Source of the DNA: a virus
Length of the DNA: 30,667 nt
Direction: 5' to 3' (one strand)
IMG/VR virus record: IMGVR_UViG_3300034082_000159
Span: 1-30,667 of that record
Below are positions 6,141 through 12,945 of this stretch, in pieces. The notes beneath the pieces are model-generated. The model had not been told where the DNA came from, did not search any database, and saw nothing but the letters and a program-made list of their open reading frames with translations. The stretch's first letter is position 1. Every line of letters starts with the position of its first letter. Position numbers and translations under genes: made by a program.

Positions 6141-6526
6141 TGTTTCGCTTTTGTTATTTCTAAATATGCTACTTCTTTTTCTATTTTGTTTGTATTGTAA
6201 AATTGTGTTGTTGCAGGGTTTTTAAAATTAGTTTCCCATTCTGGTATAATAATATTTAAATTAAAAGAATAAATACCTTTAGGAGTTGAGTTAAAATACA
6301 TTGGCGTATCTAAATGTTTTTCACATTCTTCTTTCATCGCATCGTACTTTTTCTTTTCTAGCAATAAAGTATTATAATGTGTTTTTCTGCATTTAAGTTC
6401 TAAGCGATGTCCTGAGGCGGGACTATAACAATCCCACCTTGACATTTGGTTTTTCGCTTTAACTAAATCAGGGTAAACATTTTCCTTTAACCAGTTAAAT
6501 AAATCAGATTCTTTCCAATTAATCAT
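6125..6526 (-). CDS. Possible PD-(D/E)XK nuclease-fold protein
   Basis: A 133-residue protein whose first half reads SRWDCYSPASGHRLELKCR: Asp32 and the Glu-Leu-Lys strand at about 43-45 match the D...ExK core of the PD-(D/E)XK fold. A basic helix (LLLEKKKYDAMKEECEKH) and a strand with IYSFNL follow, as in small resolvase- or VRR-like nucleases. Activity is inferred from the motif only. It overlaps neighbours on both sides in the early operon. Confidence 0.5.
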   Translation of the reverse strand: MINWKESDLFNWLKENVYPDLVKAKNQMSRWDCYSPASGHRLELKCRKTHYNTLLLEKKKYDAMKEECEKHLDTPMYFNSTPKGIYSFNLNIIIPEWETNFKNPATTQFYNTNKIEKEVAYLEITKAKQWKTI

Positions 6527-6896
6527 TAATTTTATATTCGTTGTAAACTTTTCTTAATTCTTGAATTTTACCTGCCCAACAAGAACCGCAAGAACTTAAC
6601 TGTAACCTGTAATTAAATACATTGTAATAAATTTCAGCTATTGTATTCTGTTCTTCTATTGTTAATGTATTTTTTTTAGGGTCTATTAATTCAGTTAAAG
6701 AATTATAATCTTTTTCGGTTAAACAATTAATGTTTCTGTTATAAGAAAATAATTGATTTAATTTTTCTTTACGTTCATCGCATCCACAATCTAAACCTGT
6801 TGCTTTGCTAAACATTTCTACTGCTTTTTTAATTCCTGTTGCTTCTGTGATTTGTTCAATAGTATCACCTAAACCTTTTGCTTTTTTTGTAGCCAT
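6519..6896 (-). CDS. Conserved phage protein with CGC and CGSC cysteine pairs
   Basis: A 125-residue protein starting MATKKAKGLGDTIEQITEAT, with DCGCDERKEKLNQLF at about 36-50 and SSCGSCWAGKIQELRK at about 101-116. The two cysteine pairs could jointly bind zinc. I recall this GLGDTxExITxATGIK plus CGCxERKxxLN pattern from other Bacteroidota phages, without a known function. It ends in an eight-base overlap with the nuclease-like gene and follows the sigma-like gene by 11 bases. Confidence 0.72.
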   Translation of the reverse strand: MATKKAKGLGDTIEQITEATGIKKAVEMFSKATGLDCGCDERKEKLNQLFSYNRNINCLTEKDYNSLTELIDPKKNTLTIEEQNTIAEIYYNVFNYRLQLSSCGSCWAGKIQELRKVYNEYKIND

Positions 6897-6907
6897 AATT
6901 TTAAATT

Positions 6908-7450
6908 TTAATAAATGTTATTGTAATCGTTTGTTATATAATCTTGATAATCTTTTTCAAATTTGTTTTTAAGTATTTCTTTGTAGTTTTTAATGCTATG
7001 GAATATTGATATTAAACTAATGTTTGTTTCACTTGCAATATCACGCATACTCATATCAGTATCACGATATAATTTAAATAGCTTTTTATCGTACCAGTGC
7101 CAATTATCTATTTCTTCATCAATCATTAAACAGATATCATTGTAGGCGTTTTGTTCTTCTATGTTTGAATCATCAAATAATTCCCAACATCCATCAAAAG
7201 GCACTTTATTTACAAGTTTCTTTTTATTGTAATATTGGTAGTATAAAGAACGTAATGTAAAAAACATATATCCTTTACGTACATTTCCTTTATCATCTAT
7301 TAACTTTTCTGCATTTGCATACTTCATTAAAGCAATATAAGATTCTTGTACTATATCTTCTGCATAGTCATATTCACCAAGTTTTTGAATAGTTTTAACC
7401 CATTCTTTGTGGTGCTTTGCTACTTGTTCAAGCCATTTGAAGTTGTCCAT
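6908..7450 (-). CDS. Sigma-70-family-like transcription factor
   Basis: A 180-aa protein with a region 2-like helix at 27-45 (EYDYAEDIVQESYIALMKYA) and a region 4-like helix-turn-helix at 133-160 (MSMRDIASETNISLISIFHS). The layout resembles short phage and ECF-type sigma factors. It could redirect host RNA polymerase to phage late promoters; no standard -7 box precedes the tail and head operons, which would fit. An alternative is a sigma-like DNA-binding regulator. Its start overlaps the membrane protein gene by 31 bases. Confidence 0.7.
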   Translation of the reverse strand: MDNFKWLEQVAKHHKEWVKTIQKLGEYDYAEDIVQESYIALMKYANAEKLIDDKGNVRKGYMFFTLRSLYYQYYNKKKLVNKVPFDGCWELFDDSNIEEQNAYNDICLMIDEEIDNWHWYDKKLFKLYRDTDMSMRDIASETNISLISIFHSIKNYKEILKNKFEKDYQDYITNDYNNIY

Positions 7451-7644
7451 AAAAAGTTGAATGATATAAATAATATTACTATTTGAATTGTATGGTCTGT
7501 TTCAATATCATATACATCATCGTTATATAAAGCACCAAACATTACTCCTTTAATTGGCGTTATAATAACATCGCATTCAAAAAAACTTGTTGCTAAAAAT
7601 ACTAATGCTAAAATAATTACTAATGCTACTGTAAATAATTCCAT
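7420..7644 (-). CDS. Small two-pass membrane protein
   Basis: A 74-residue protein with hydrophobic segments at about 3-22 (LFTVALVIILALVFLATSFF) and 51-66 (HTIQIVILFISFNFLW), separated by an acidic loop (NDDVYDIETD). No motif identifies it. It starts one base after the gene before and overlaps the sigma-like gene by 31 bases, so the two are probably coupled. Confidence 0.68.
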   Translation of the reverse strand: MELFTVALVIILALVFLATSFFECDVIITPIKGVMFGALYNDDVYDIETDHTIQIVILFISFNFLWTTSNGLNK

Positions 7645-7645
7645 A

Positions 7646-7942
7646 CTATAAACTTTTAATTGTTAAAAATGCTTCTTTTTTTTCTGTTGTTACTTCTTTA
7701 ATTTTAAAATTTACATTAATGTTAGTTAGTTCTGAATCTTGATTTTTTAACAGGTTCATTATATTTTCTATTTCTAACCAATTATACTTTGAATCCATTT
7801 CAACTAACTGCTGTAAATATATTAACTTTTCTGTTAAGTCTTTAAAATAACTTATTAACATTTTATTATCTGAATTTAATACTAACATTCTTGTAGCAGA
7901 AGTATGTAATTCATCCAAGTGGGTTTTGATTGTTGTTGTCAT
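7646..7942 (-). CDS. Unknown helical protein (98 aa)
   Basis: It begins MTTTIKTHLDELHTSATRML and contains helical stretches (KDLTEKLIYLQQLVEM and NWLEIENIMNLLKNQ) ending in a possible strand region. I do not recognise it. Its start makes an ATGA overlap with the DNA methyltransferase gene, so it is translated with it and may assist or counter it, but this is only context. Confidence 0.65.
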   Translation of the reverse strand: MTTTIKTHLDELHTSATRMLVLNSDNKMLISYFKDLTEKLIYLQQLVEMDSKYNWLEIENIMNLLKNQDSELTNINVNFKIKEVTTEKKEAFLTIKSL

Positions 7943-8592
7943 AATAATTCTAATTGGTTTGTTTTTGGTTTTTCAAATATATTTCTTGCAATATTAAAAA
8001 TAGTTAAACCTGCTTCATAATCTACTAAATTTCTTGCCATTTTTAAAACTGATTGTTTGCCTTTATATTTATTAAAATCATAATTATGAAATTCACACAA
8101 ACCTTTTAATTCTTGTTTAGCAGAAGATATAGCAAATCTTCTATCATTTAAATCATTAGGTAATTTAAAATTTGTCCAATATAAATGACGCCCTCTCTTT
8201 TCTGCTTTAATTAATGGTTCATAATAGGGAATAACATTTTCAACTACAAACTTACCTGTTTTATAATAATGTTGTAAAAACAAAATTTCTTCATATAATT
8301 TCATATCTGGATAAATTGCTTCTGTTGTTGTATCATAATTTGAACTATTCCAATATCTTGCTCTTGAATGACTTGGGCAAGGTGGCGAACTCCATATAAA
8401 ATCAAATTCTTTATAATGGTCTAATAAATATTGGTGTGCATCTGCTACTATTACAGTATCATTTGGGAAACGCTCTTGGTAAAGCCTTGCAGCTTCTTCA
8501 TCTAATTCAACTGCTGTTACTTCGCAATCTGTCCATTTGTACCTATTACCACCTAAACAGGCATATAGATTTAAAACTTTGTATTTTTCCAT
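7939..8592 (-). CDS. C5 cytosine DNA methyltransferase, compact
   Basis: Motif I is present as VLNLYACLGGN (6-16), motif IV as SSPPCPS with catalytic Cys72, motif VI as FVVENV (115-120) and motif VIII as GRHLYWTNF. The enzyme would transfer a methyl group from S-adenosylmethionine to C5 of cytosine in a short DNA site, most likely to protect phage DNA from host restriction. At 217 aa it is much shorter than the usual 300 or more, so the target-recognition region is small. No cognate restriction enzyme gene is adjacent. Confidence 0.82.
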   Translation of the reverse strand: MEKYKVLNLYACLGGNRYKWTDCEVTAVELDEEAARLYQERFPNDTVIVADAHQYLLDHYKEFDFIWSSPPCPSHSRARYWNSSNYDTTTEAIYPDMKLYEEILFLQHYYKTGKFVVENVIPYYEPLIKAEKRGRHLYWTNFKLPNDLNDRRFAISSAKQELKGLCEFHNYDFNKYKGKQSVLKMARNLVDYEAGLTIFNIARNIFEKPKTNQLELL

Positions 8593-8593
8593 A

Positions 8594-9436
8594 TTAAAAT
8601 ATATCTTTTAGTGGGTCGTAAAAAGCACCTTCAACTTGTGGTAAACCAAAACTATTAACTTTAAATGAAAAGTTTTCAAATGGTGCGTTTCTACTTCGTT
8701 TGCAAGATACTGTTACTAAACCCTTGTTTACTGTATTTAATTCTAATTGTATTTGTGTTTCTGCTTTCTTTTCTAAAAAACTACCTAAATGACCAGTAGG
8801 TTTATCTGAACCAAAGTTACTATGAATAACTGTTACTATATGGCAATTTAATTCTTTACTCCACTTCATTAATTTTTGTACTACTGCATTTGATTCTTCA
8901 ATATTATTTACATCAGAACATAAATCTGCAATACCATCAATAATAACTAAACCTATTTCTTTACCTTCCAATTTGTCATAAAGGTAATATTCTATAAAAT
9001 CTACTCTCTCTTTAAATGATAATTGCCTTAATGCTAATGTATGGTATTTATCAGTTTTTAAAGCTGTCATATCTAAAGGGCGTTTAAATACCATTTGTGC
9101 GTGAAAATTACCCTGTTCTGTATCAAAATGTATTATATGCTTGTTTTCCCTATTTGCTTTTAATTCACCACAAAATGATTCTAAATGTTCTGCTAGATAA
9201 ATAGCAGATAATAAACTAACAAAAAATGTTTTCTTTGATTTTGGCGGTGCTTGTACAAAGCTAAAATTTCCATAAGTTCCTAAAGGCACTGGGTATTCTT
9301 TTGAACCATCTTTTGTATCATAACTTTTTGTGCCAAATGATATTGCAGGTTTAGGATATTCTATTTTTTCTAATGGATTGATTAAGCAATCTTCCTCGAA
9401 CATTTGCATTAATAATCTTTGTGCTTCTTTATCCAT
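8594..9436 (-). CDS. RecA-fold ATPase (RepA/AAA_25-like), replication or recombination
   Basis: A 280-aa RecA-like ATPase. The Walker A region is a variant, QAPPKSKKTFF at 62-72, a catalytic Glu follows in HFDTEQG (103-109), and the Walker B strand is GLVIIDGIADL (162-172). A polar motif VIHSN is near 200-204. This is the layout of RepA-type helicases and of short RecA-like phage ATPases lying beside SSB and annealing genes. It probably acts as a helicase, helicase loader or recombinase; the sequence does not decide. It follows SSB after a terminator. Confidence 0.75.
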   Translation of the reverse strand: MDKEAQRLLMQMFEEDCLINPLEKIEYPKPAISFGTKSYDTKDGSKEYPVPLGTYGNFSFVQAPPKSKKTFFVSLLSAIYLAEHLESFCGELKANRENKHIIHFDTEQGNFHAQMVFKRPLDMTALKTDKYHTLALRQLSFKERVDFIEYYLYDKLEGKEIGLVIIDGIADLCSDVNNIEESNAVVQKLMKWSKELNCHIVTVIHSNFGSDKPTGHLGSFLEKKAETQIQLELNTVNKGLVTVSCKRSRNAPFENFSFKVNSFGLPQVEGAFYDPLKDIF

Positions 9437-9456
9437 ATTATTATTTTCTTGTTTTT

Positions 9457-9485
9457 AAAAAAAGGGTAGCTTTTACACTACCCAA
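9457..9485 (-). terminator. Intrinsic terminator after ssb
   Basis: The minus-strand transcript pairs GGGUAG (9483-9478) with CUACCC (9469-9464) around an 8-base loop, then runs into seven U. It lies seven bases past the ssb stop and would leave ssb and erf transcripts more abundant than those of the ATPase and methyltransferase genes. Confidence 0.85.
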
Positions 9486-9491
9486 TTAAAT

Positions 9492-9791
9492 TTAGAAAGG
9501 CAAATCATCACCTACTACTTCTTTAGTAGCAACGCCTTCTTTTTTCTCTGCTAATTGGATAGTTCCATTAGTCCAAATTACGTTACCATTACCCAAGTAT
9601 GATTTAGGTTTTTTAGCTTCACGTTCTTCTTTAGTTTGTGAATCTGTTAAAGAAACATTTTGCCCCCATTGGTTAGATTCATCATTTACTGCAACTGTAA
9701 AGTTGTAATAAACAGCACCATCTTTACCTTGTACAAATTTTTCTTTTGGTAATTTGTCAACTCTTAAACTTACATTAATTAATGCACTCAT
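9492..9791 (-). CDS. ssb: Single-stranded DNA-binding protein
   Basis: A 99-aa short OB-fold protein with the SSB-type C-terminal acidic tip, DDLPF, which in bacteria recruits partner proteins. The N-terminal strands (INVSLRVDKLP, VYYNFTVAVNDE, VIWTNGTIQLAEKK) fit a reduced SSB fold, shorter than the approximately 110-residue bacterial core. It sits after the ERF annealing gene and before a terminator, with an A-rich leader TTTTAAAAACAAATAAT before its ATG. It should coat replication and recombination intermediates. Confidence 0.85.
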   Translation of the reverse strand: MSALINVSLRVDKLPKEKFVQGKDGAVYYNFTVAVNDESNQWGQNVSLTDSQTKEEREAKKPKSYLGNGNVIWTNGTIQLAEKKEGVATKEVVGDDLPF

Positions 9792-9838
9792 ATTATTTGT
9801 TTTTAAAATTTGCCTACTCTATATAGTTTTCAGCTTCC

Positions 9839-10399
9839 CTATTTTACTTTTAATAATTCATCTTTGACTACTTTAGTCATTTTATATTTTGATTCTATTG
9901 TTGCAATATTACCACCATTTTTTAAATATTCAATAGCTTTATTAAATTCAGGCGTATTTTTATTTAACCATTTTAAATCATCTGTAGCAGGTTCTTTGTC
10001 GTGCTTATTAATTGCATCTGAATCTTGTGTATCATCAATTAAAAGTAAATTACCTAATGCGTATTTTTTTGCGTAACTTGATGCAGAACCAAACTTTTGT
10101 GGCATTTGCATTCCTTTTTGTTCTAAATCAATACCTACTATAGCTGTTGCAGAAATAGAATCTAAATCATCATTAATAGAAGCTGTAGAACGTAACATTG
10201 GGAATTGTAAAAATTGTGATTCTTCTATTTGTTCTGTAATTGTAAAATTCACTTTGTACTTTTCGTTAAATGGTTTAAGTGCTTCTAATATATCTTCTGC
10301 ACTTCTAAAATTGTATTTTCCAAAGCTGTTAAACTTTGATTTACTTGCTTTAAATTCTTTTTGAATTAAAGATAATTTTTGGTTTAATGTTAATTCCAT
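9839..10399 (-). CDS. erf: ERF-family single-strand annealing protein
   Basis: A 186-aa protein with the ERF signature at 103-129: FGSASSYAKKYALGNLLLID followed by DTQDSD. The N-terminal part (LSLIQKEFKASKSKF, YNFRSAEDILEALKP) also follows the family. ERF proteins anneal complementary single strands and are used for recombination and genome circularisation, usually with a 5'-3' exonuclease; the RecE-like gene at 3960-4733 is the likely partner. The C-terminal 50 residues contain a helical module (NKAIEYLKNGGNIATIESKY) common in such proteins. Confidence 0.85.
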   Translation of the reverse strand: MELTLNQKLSLIQKEFKASKSKFNSFGKYNFRSAEDILEALKPFNEKYKVNFTITEQIEESQFLQFPMLRSTASINDDLDSISATAIVGIDLEQKGMQMPQKFGSASSYAKKYALGNLLLIDDTQDSDAINKHDKEPATDDLKWLNKNTPEFNKAIEYLKNGGNIATIESKYKMTKVVKDELLKVK

Positions 10400-10416
10400 T
10401 TTATTTTTTTTTAAAG

Positions 10417-10515
10417 TTAATCTTCTATTTCTATAAATTCAGCGTGTTCTTTACACTGACCACATATTCCTGTACCTTCAATCCATTCGTATGAACCACA
10501 ACATTCGCTTTCCAT
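10417..10515 (-). CDS. Tiny zinc-ribbon-like protein (32 aa)
   Basis: The frame MESECCGSYEWIEGTGICGQ ends CKEHAEFIEIED. Two cysteine pairs (CC and CGQC) could hold one zinc ion. Tiny proteins with the pattern CCG...IC..CKEHxxF are frequent in phages, which supports it despite its length. It starts two bases before the stop of the 59-aa gene upstream and lies 17 bases before erf. Confidence 0.6.
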   Translation of the reverse strand: MESECCGSYEWIEGTGICGQCKEHAEFIEIED

Positions 10516-10516
10516 A

Positions 10517-10696
10517 TTAATTATTTTTTGAATTATAAATTTCTTGTTTAACTACTCTTTTGTATTCTTCAGGACATTCTAAATCAGCAAGTTCAAAAAC
10601 ATAAGTTTCTAATACTGAAATATGATGTTCTAATTTGCAAATTTGTGCCTGTAATGCTTCCATTCTAAATCTGTTGTAATCTAATAAATCTTTCAT
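10517..10696 (-). CDS. Small coiled-coil protein (59 aa)
   Basis: The frame MKDLLDYNRFRMEALQAQIC continues with KLEHHISVLETYVFELADLE, a heptad-like coiled coil, then CPEEYKRVVKQEIYNSKNN. I do not recognise it. It is packed between two short frames with no wasted bases, and its codons fit the A/T-ending usage of the rest of the genome. Confidence 0.6.
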   Translation of the reverse strand: MKDLLDYNRFRMEALQAQICKLEHHISVLETYVFELADLECPEEYKRVVKQEIYNSKNN

Positions 10697-10697
10697 C

Positions 10698-10787
10698 TTA
10701 AATAAAGTTACTAATTAATAATTGCATTGTAAATAAACCTGCCCATAATAAAAGAGCTAATCCGAAATTTTTTAATGTTTGTTTCAT
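10698..10787 (-). CDS. Very small membrane protein (29 aa)
   Basis: MKQTLKNFGLALLLWAGLFT is followed by MQLLISNFI: one hydrophobic helix after a short basic N-terminus. It has the A-rich leader CAATTAAAACAAACATT just before its ATG, as at operon starts elsewhere, which supports it as a translated gene. Its function is unknown. Confidence 0.48.
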   Translation of the reverse strand: MKQTLKNFGLALLLWAGLFTMQLLISNFI

Positions 10788-10842
10788 AATGTTTGTTTTA
10801 ATTGTTAATGCAGTTTATAGTATGCTGCTCCACTTTGTTTTT

Positions 10843-11055
10843 TTATTTTACTTCTATAATATCTTCAGGTTTAACTTGCTCATAATAATTACCACTTCCT
10901 GTAGTTCTAACATTATAACCACTAATTTTACCTGTGTGATGAACAACTACATCTTGAACTTTTCTTGTAACAATTTTTGAAATTGCAGGAGTCATTCTCC
11001 AATCAGTTACTTTAAATGTAATTTTGTCTCCTCTTTTAATTTCTTGTGTGTTCAT
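10843..11055 (-). CDS. Small beta-rich protein, SH3/KOW-like (70 aa)
   Basis: It begins MNTQEIKRGDKITFKVTDWR and continues with strands VQDVVVHHTG and YNVRTTGSGNYYEQVKPEDI. The IKRGDKITFKV opening and final PEDIIEV are typical of small SH3-like barrels in phage genes. It is the first gene after a terminator and a candidate promoter. A nucleic-acid or protein-binding role is plausible but not shown. Confidence 0.65.
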   Translation of the reverse strand: MNTQEIKRGDKITFKVTDWRMTPAISKIVTRKVQDVVVHHTGKISGYNVRTTGSGNYYEQVKPEDIIEVK

Positions 11056-11100
11056 AATTTTTGTTTTTTAAATTGTTATTGTTTGTTGAGTACAAATGTA
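11056..11100 (-). promoter_or_regulatory. Promoter and A-rich leader before the 11055 gene
   Basis: Minus-strand bases 11100-11093 read TACATTTG, a full match to TAnnTTTG, 38 bases before the ATG at 11055. A clear -33 TTG is not seen. The leader CAATTTAAAAAACAAAAATT (11075-11056) matches the A-rich leaders at 5127, 9792 and 29481. The terminator at 11165-11196 lies just upstream, so this begins a new transcription unit. Confidence 0.55.
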
Positions 11101-11164
11101 TAAATGTTTTTGATATAAAAAACTATCATTTAAAATTTTAACATTTTTTTATGATAATTTTAAC

Positions 11165-11196
11165 AAATAAAAAACCCTGCACTATTAATACAGGGT
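11165..11196 (-). terminator. Intrinsic terminator after ninG
   Basis: The minus-strand transcript pairs ACCCUG (11196-11191) with CAGGGU (11179-11174) around an 11-base loop, followed by UUUUU and a further AU-rich stretch. It lies about 30 bases past the ninG stop. Confidence 0.82.
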
Positions 11197-11224
11197 CTTT
11201 AGAAACAAAGAAAAACAAGAAACT

Positions 11225-11614
11225 TTACAAAGTGTTTATTTTTTCGGTATAATAATCTATTAACTCAATCAAATCTGATTCTGTAAATTTAACTATTTCT
11301 TTTGATTTTAACATTAAATCTTCAGCAAAGTTATCACCATATTTTAAACAAAGTTTTTTACCAAATTCAAATTGCATACCTTGATTACAAATATTACAGG
11401 AATAACATTGTACTTGTACATTATATTCATTCCATCTTGTTGAATAATGCCTTCTTGATGCGAAATGACCTGCTTGTTGTTTTTTATAATCATTTTTAAC
11501 TCCACAAGTAAAACATTCAGATATATTATTAATAGCATATCTTCTACGTATATATTGACTAAAAATTGTGTCAAGTTTTTTTATTAAAACGCTTTTTTTT
11601 ATTTTTGTAGCCAT
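11225..11614 (-). CDS. ninG: NinG/Rap-like recombination endonuclease
   Basis: A 129-aa protein with the NinG pattern: LIKKLDTIFSQYIRRRYA at 10-27, a zinc pair CFTCG (Cys34, Cys37), the core QAGHFASRRHYSTRWNEYN at 47-65, and CYSCNICNQG (Cys70, 73, 76). In lambda, NinG (Rap) cleaves branched DNA such as D-loops and Holliday junctions during recombination. This copy lacks part of the lambda N-terminal extension but keeps all cysteine and histidine sites. It works naturally with ERF, SSB and the exonuclease of this genome. Confidence 0.85.
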   Translation of the reverse strand: MATKIKKSVLIKKLDTIFSQYIRRRYAINNISECFTCGVKNDYKKQQAGHFASRRHYSTRWNEYNVQVQCYSCNICNQGMQFEFGKKLCLKYGDNFAEDLMLKSKEIVKFTESDLIELIDYYTEKINTL

Positions 11615-12121
11615 TTATATTTTATTTCCTTTTCTTATGTTATCTTTTGCCCATAATGGTTGAAAATTTGTGTAATGATTTAGTTTTATTAATTCATCTT
11701 CATCTTTAGCAAGTGATACAGGGTAAATATGGTCTAAATGCCACTTACCTTGATTTTCCCAAGTCATACCTTCCGTAAATTTATTTTCTAAATATTCTTT
11801 AAAATATTCATAAGAACAACCTAATATTTTAAAAGATTTTGTTTTTTTACTATAATTATTATTTTTTATAGAATTACCAATTAAAGTTCTAATGTTAGAT
11901 TTTAATTTAAATAAATTATCTGTTAATCTTCTTTTTTTATTATAAATTCTATTGTTTTTTCTTTTTCTTTCAATATTATTTACACTATATTTTTTATGAT
12001 ATTCTATTTGATATAATGTTATACAAACTTTACAAGTTCCTCTTAAACCATCTTTATTTTCTTTGGCTTTTGAAAAATCTTCTAAATTTTTTTCTATATT
12101 ACATTTTACACATTTTTTCAT
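11615..12121 (-). CDS. HNH endonuclease with N-terminal zinc knuckle
   Basis: A 168-aa protein with CVKCNIEK (Cys4, Cys7) and CKVC (30-33) forming an N-terminal zinc site, a very basic middle (KRKNNRIYNKKRRL), and an HNH domain near the C-terminus: WHLDHIYPVSLAKDEDE then HYTNFQPLWAKDNIRKGNK. This is the layout of free-standing phage HNH endonucleases, often mobile. It is placed directly before ninG, one base apart. A role as homing endonuclease or general DNA cutter cannot be told apart here. Its ATG lies only a few bases past a TAnnTTTG box. Confidence 0.8.
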   Translation of the reverse strand: MKKCVKCNIEKNLEDFSKAKENKDGLRGTCKVCITLYQIEYHKKYSVNNIERKRKNNRIYNKKRRLTDNLFKLKSNIRTLIGNSIKNNNYSKKTKSFKILGCSYEYFKEYLENKFTEGMTWENQGKWHLDHIYPVSLAKDEDELIKLNHYTNFQPLWAKDNIRKGNKI

Positions 12122-12125
12122 ATTT

Positions 12126-12133
12126 CAAATGTA
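12126..12133 (-). promoter_or_regulatory. Candidate promoter box before the HNH gene
   Basis: The minus strand reads TACATTTG, matching TAnnTTTG, but only five bases before the ATG at 12121, so the message would be nearly leaderless. It faces a plus-strand gene across about 100 bases. The short leader makes this weaker than the boxes at 5158 and 11093. Confidence 0.33.
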
Positions 12134-12193
12134 AATTTAAGATATAAACAATCTTGTTAAAAACTTTTAAAATTAATGTATCTTTTTTTTATA

Positions 12194-12201
12194 TACCTTC
12201 G
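12194..12201 (+). promoter_or_regulatory. Candidate plus-strand promoter box
   Basis: TACCTTCG differs from TAnnTTTG at one position and lies 20 bases before the ATG of the only plus-strand gene. No clean -33 TTG at standard spacing. Together with the minus-strand box at 12126 it would make a divergent promoter region. Confidence 0.38.
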
Positions 12202-12221
12202 TGGAATCAAAAACGATATAT

Positions 12222-12368
12222 ATGAAAGTTAAATTTAAAATAAAAAATGAAAAAGATAGATTAAGAGAATTTATAAAAGAATTTGAAAATATTGAACATT
12301 TAAATAATTATAGAAATAGTTTAATAAAAACAAATTGCTTTATATTTAAAGAAACTTATCTTCCCTGA
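12222..12368 (+). CDS. Small plus-strand protein (48 aa), the only gene in this direction
   Basis: The frame begins MKVKFKIKNEKDRLREFIKE and ends FIFKETYLP. It is basic and predicted as a strand plus long helix. Divergent from the HNH gene and convergent with the 44-aa gene at 12356, it overlaps the latter by 13 bases. I do not recognise it. Its place at the junction between the early operon and the end of the late operon would suit a regulator or an antisense transcript, but it has no visible helix-turn-helix. Confidence 0.5.
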   Translation: MKVKFKIKNEKDRLREFIKEFENIEHLNNYRNSLIKTNCFIFKETYLP

Positions 12369-12490
12369 CCTTTATAGATTTTTTTATAGTTCTTTGAAGA
12401 TTTTAATTTAGAACTTTTACTTTTGCTATGTATGTTGGGTCTTGAAATATGTTTATCTTCTTTTACAAGAACAATCGTTTGCTTCGCCAT
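12356..12490 (-). CDS. Very basic small protein at the end of the late operon (44 aa)
   Basis: The frame MAKQTIVLVKEDKHISRPNI continues HSKSKSSKLKSSKNYKKIYK and ends GQGR. It is rich in Lys and Ser. I recall a similar SKxKxSKxKSSKNYKKxYxGQGR tail in other Bacteroidota phages, so it is probably a conserved family, function unknown; this is memory and should be searched. It overlaps the spanin gene stop by 28 bases. DNA or RNA binding is plausible from charge alone. Confidence 0.65.
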   Translation of the reverse strand: MAKQTIVLVKEDKHISRPNIHSKSKSSKLKSSKNYKKIYKGQGR

Positions 12491-12945
12491 ATTAAATATA
12501 AAATTATTATTCCTAAAATAAACCACAAATAAATAAAATAATTAGCTTTTTTATCTATTTGCTTTTCTTTAATGTTTTCTTTAGTTGATGTTTTTATCTT
12601 ACTATCAGTTTTAATGCGTTTTAAAGTGTTTTCTGATACTTTTATCTTATTGTTATATAAAGTATTAGTTTTAGTTTTTTTGTAGCTTAAAATAGCATTT
12701 TTATATGTTTTACCTTCTACAATAAATTCTTTTAAACTATCAATAGGTTTAATTATAATTTCATCAAAGTAAACAATTTTGTTTATATTAGTTTCTGCAA
12801 TAGAATCTTTAACTTTATTTTCAGTTAAATCTATTTTTGTTTCTACTAAACTATCTTTTTTAATTTCTACTTTTTTAACATCTACTTTACGTGATGCACA
12901 AGAAAATAAAAATGCACTACATATGATATATAATATATATTTCAT
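12463..12945 (-). CDS. Putative unimolecular spanin (lipoprotein with C-terminal membrane anchor)
   Basis: A 160-aa protein with an N-terminal lipoprotein signal (MKYILYIICSAFLFSC, lipobox LFSC with Cys16), a long charged periplasmic stretch rich in Lys, Asp and Glu, and one C-terminal membrane helix at about 135-153 (NYFIYLWFILGIIILYLIW) followed by RSKR. Lipid anchor in the outer membrane and helix in the inner membrane is the topology of u-spanins, which fuse the two membranes in the last lysis step. It directly follows the lysin candidate with a TAATG overlap, as expected in a lysis cassette. Confidence 0.78.
   Translation of the reverse strand: MKYILYIICSAFLFSCASRKVDVKKVEIKKDSLVETKIDLTENKVKDSIAETNINKIVYFDEIIIKPIDSLKEFIVEGKTYKNAILSYKKTKTNTLYNNKIKVSENTLKRIKTDSKIKTSTKENIKEKQIDKKANYFIYLWFILGIIILYLIWRSKRLFL

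Noticed and set aside
10811-10830. Hairpin GCAG...CTGC between the 70-aa and 29-aa genes as a terminator
   Set aside because: Only four base pairs and no U-run on either side.
11344-11574. Minus-strand frame of 76 codons
   Set aside because: It is an out-of-phase shadow of ninG, whose Cys and His pattern fixes the frame.
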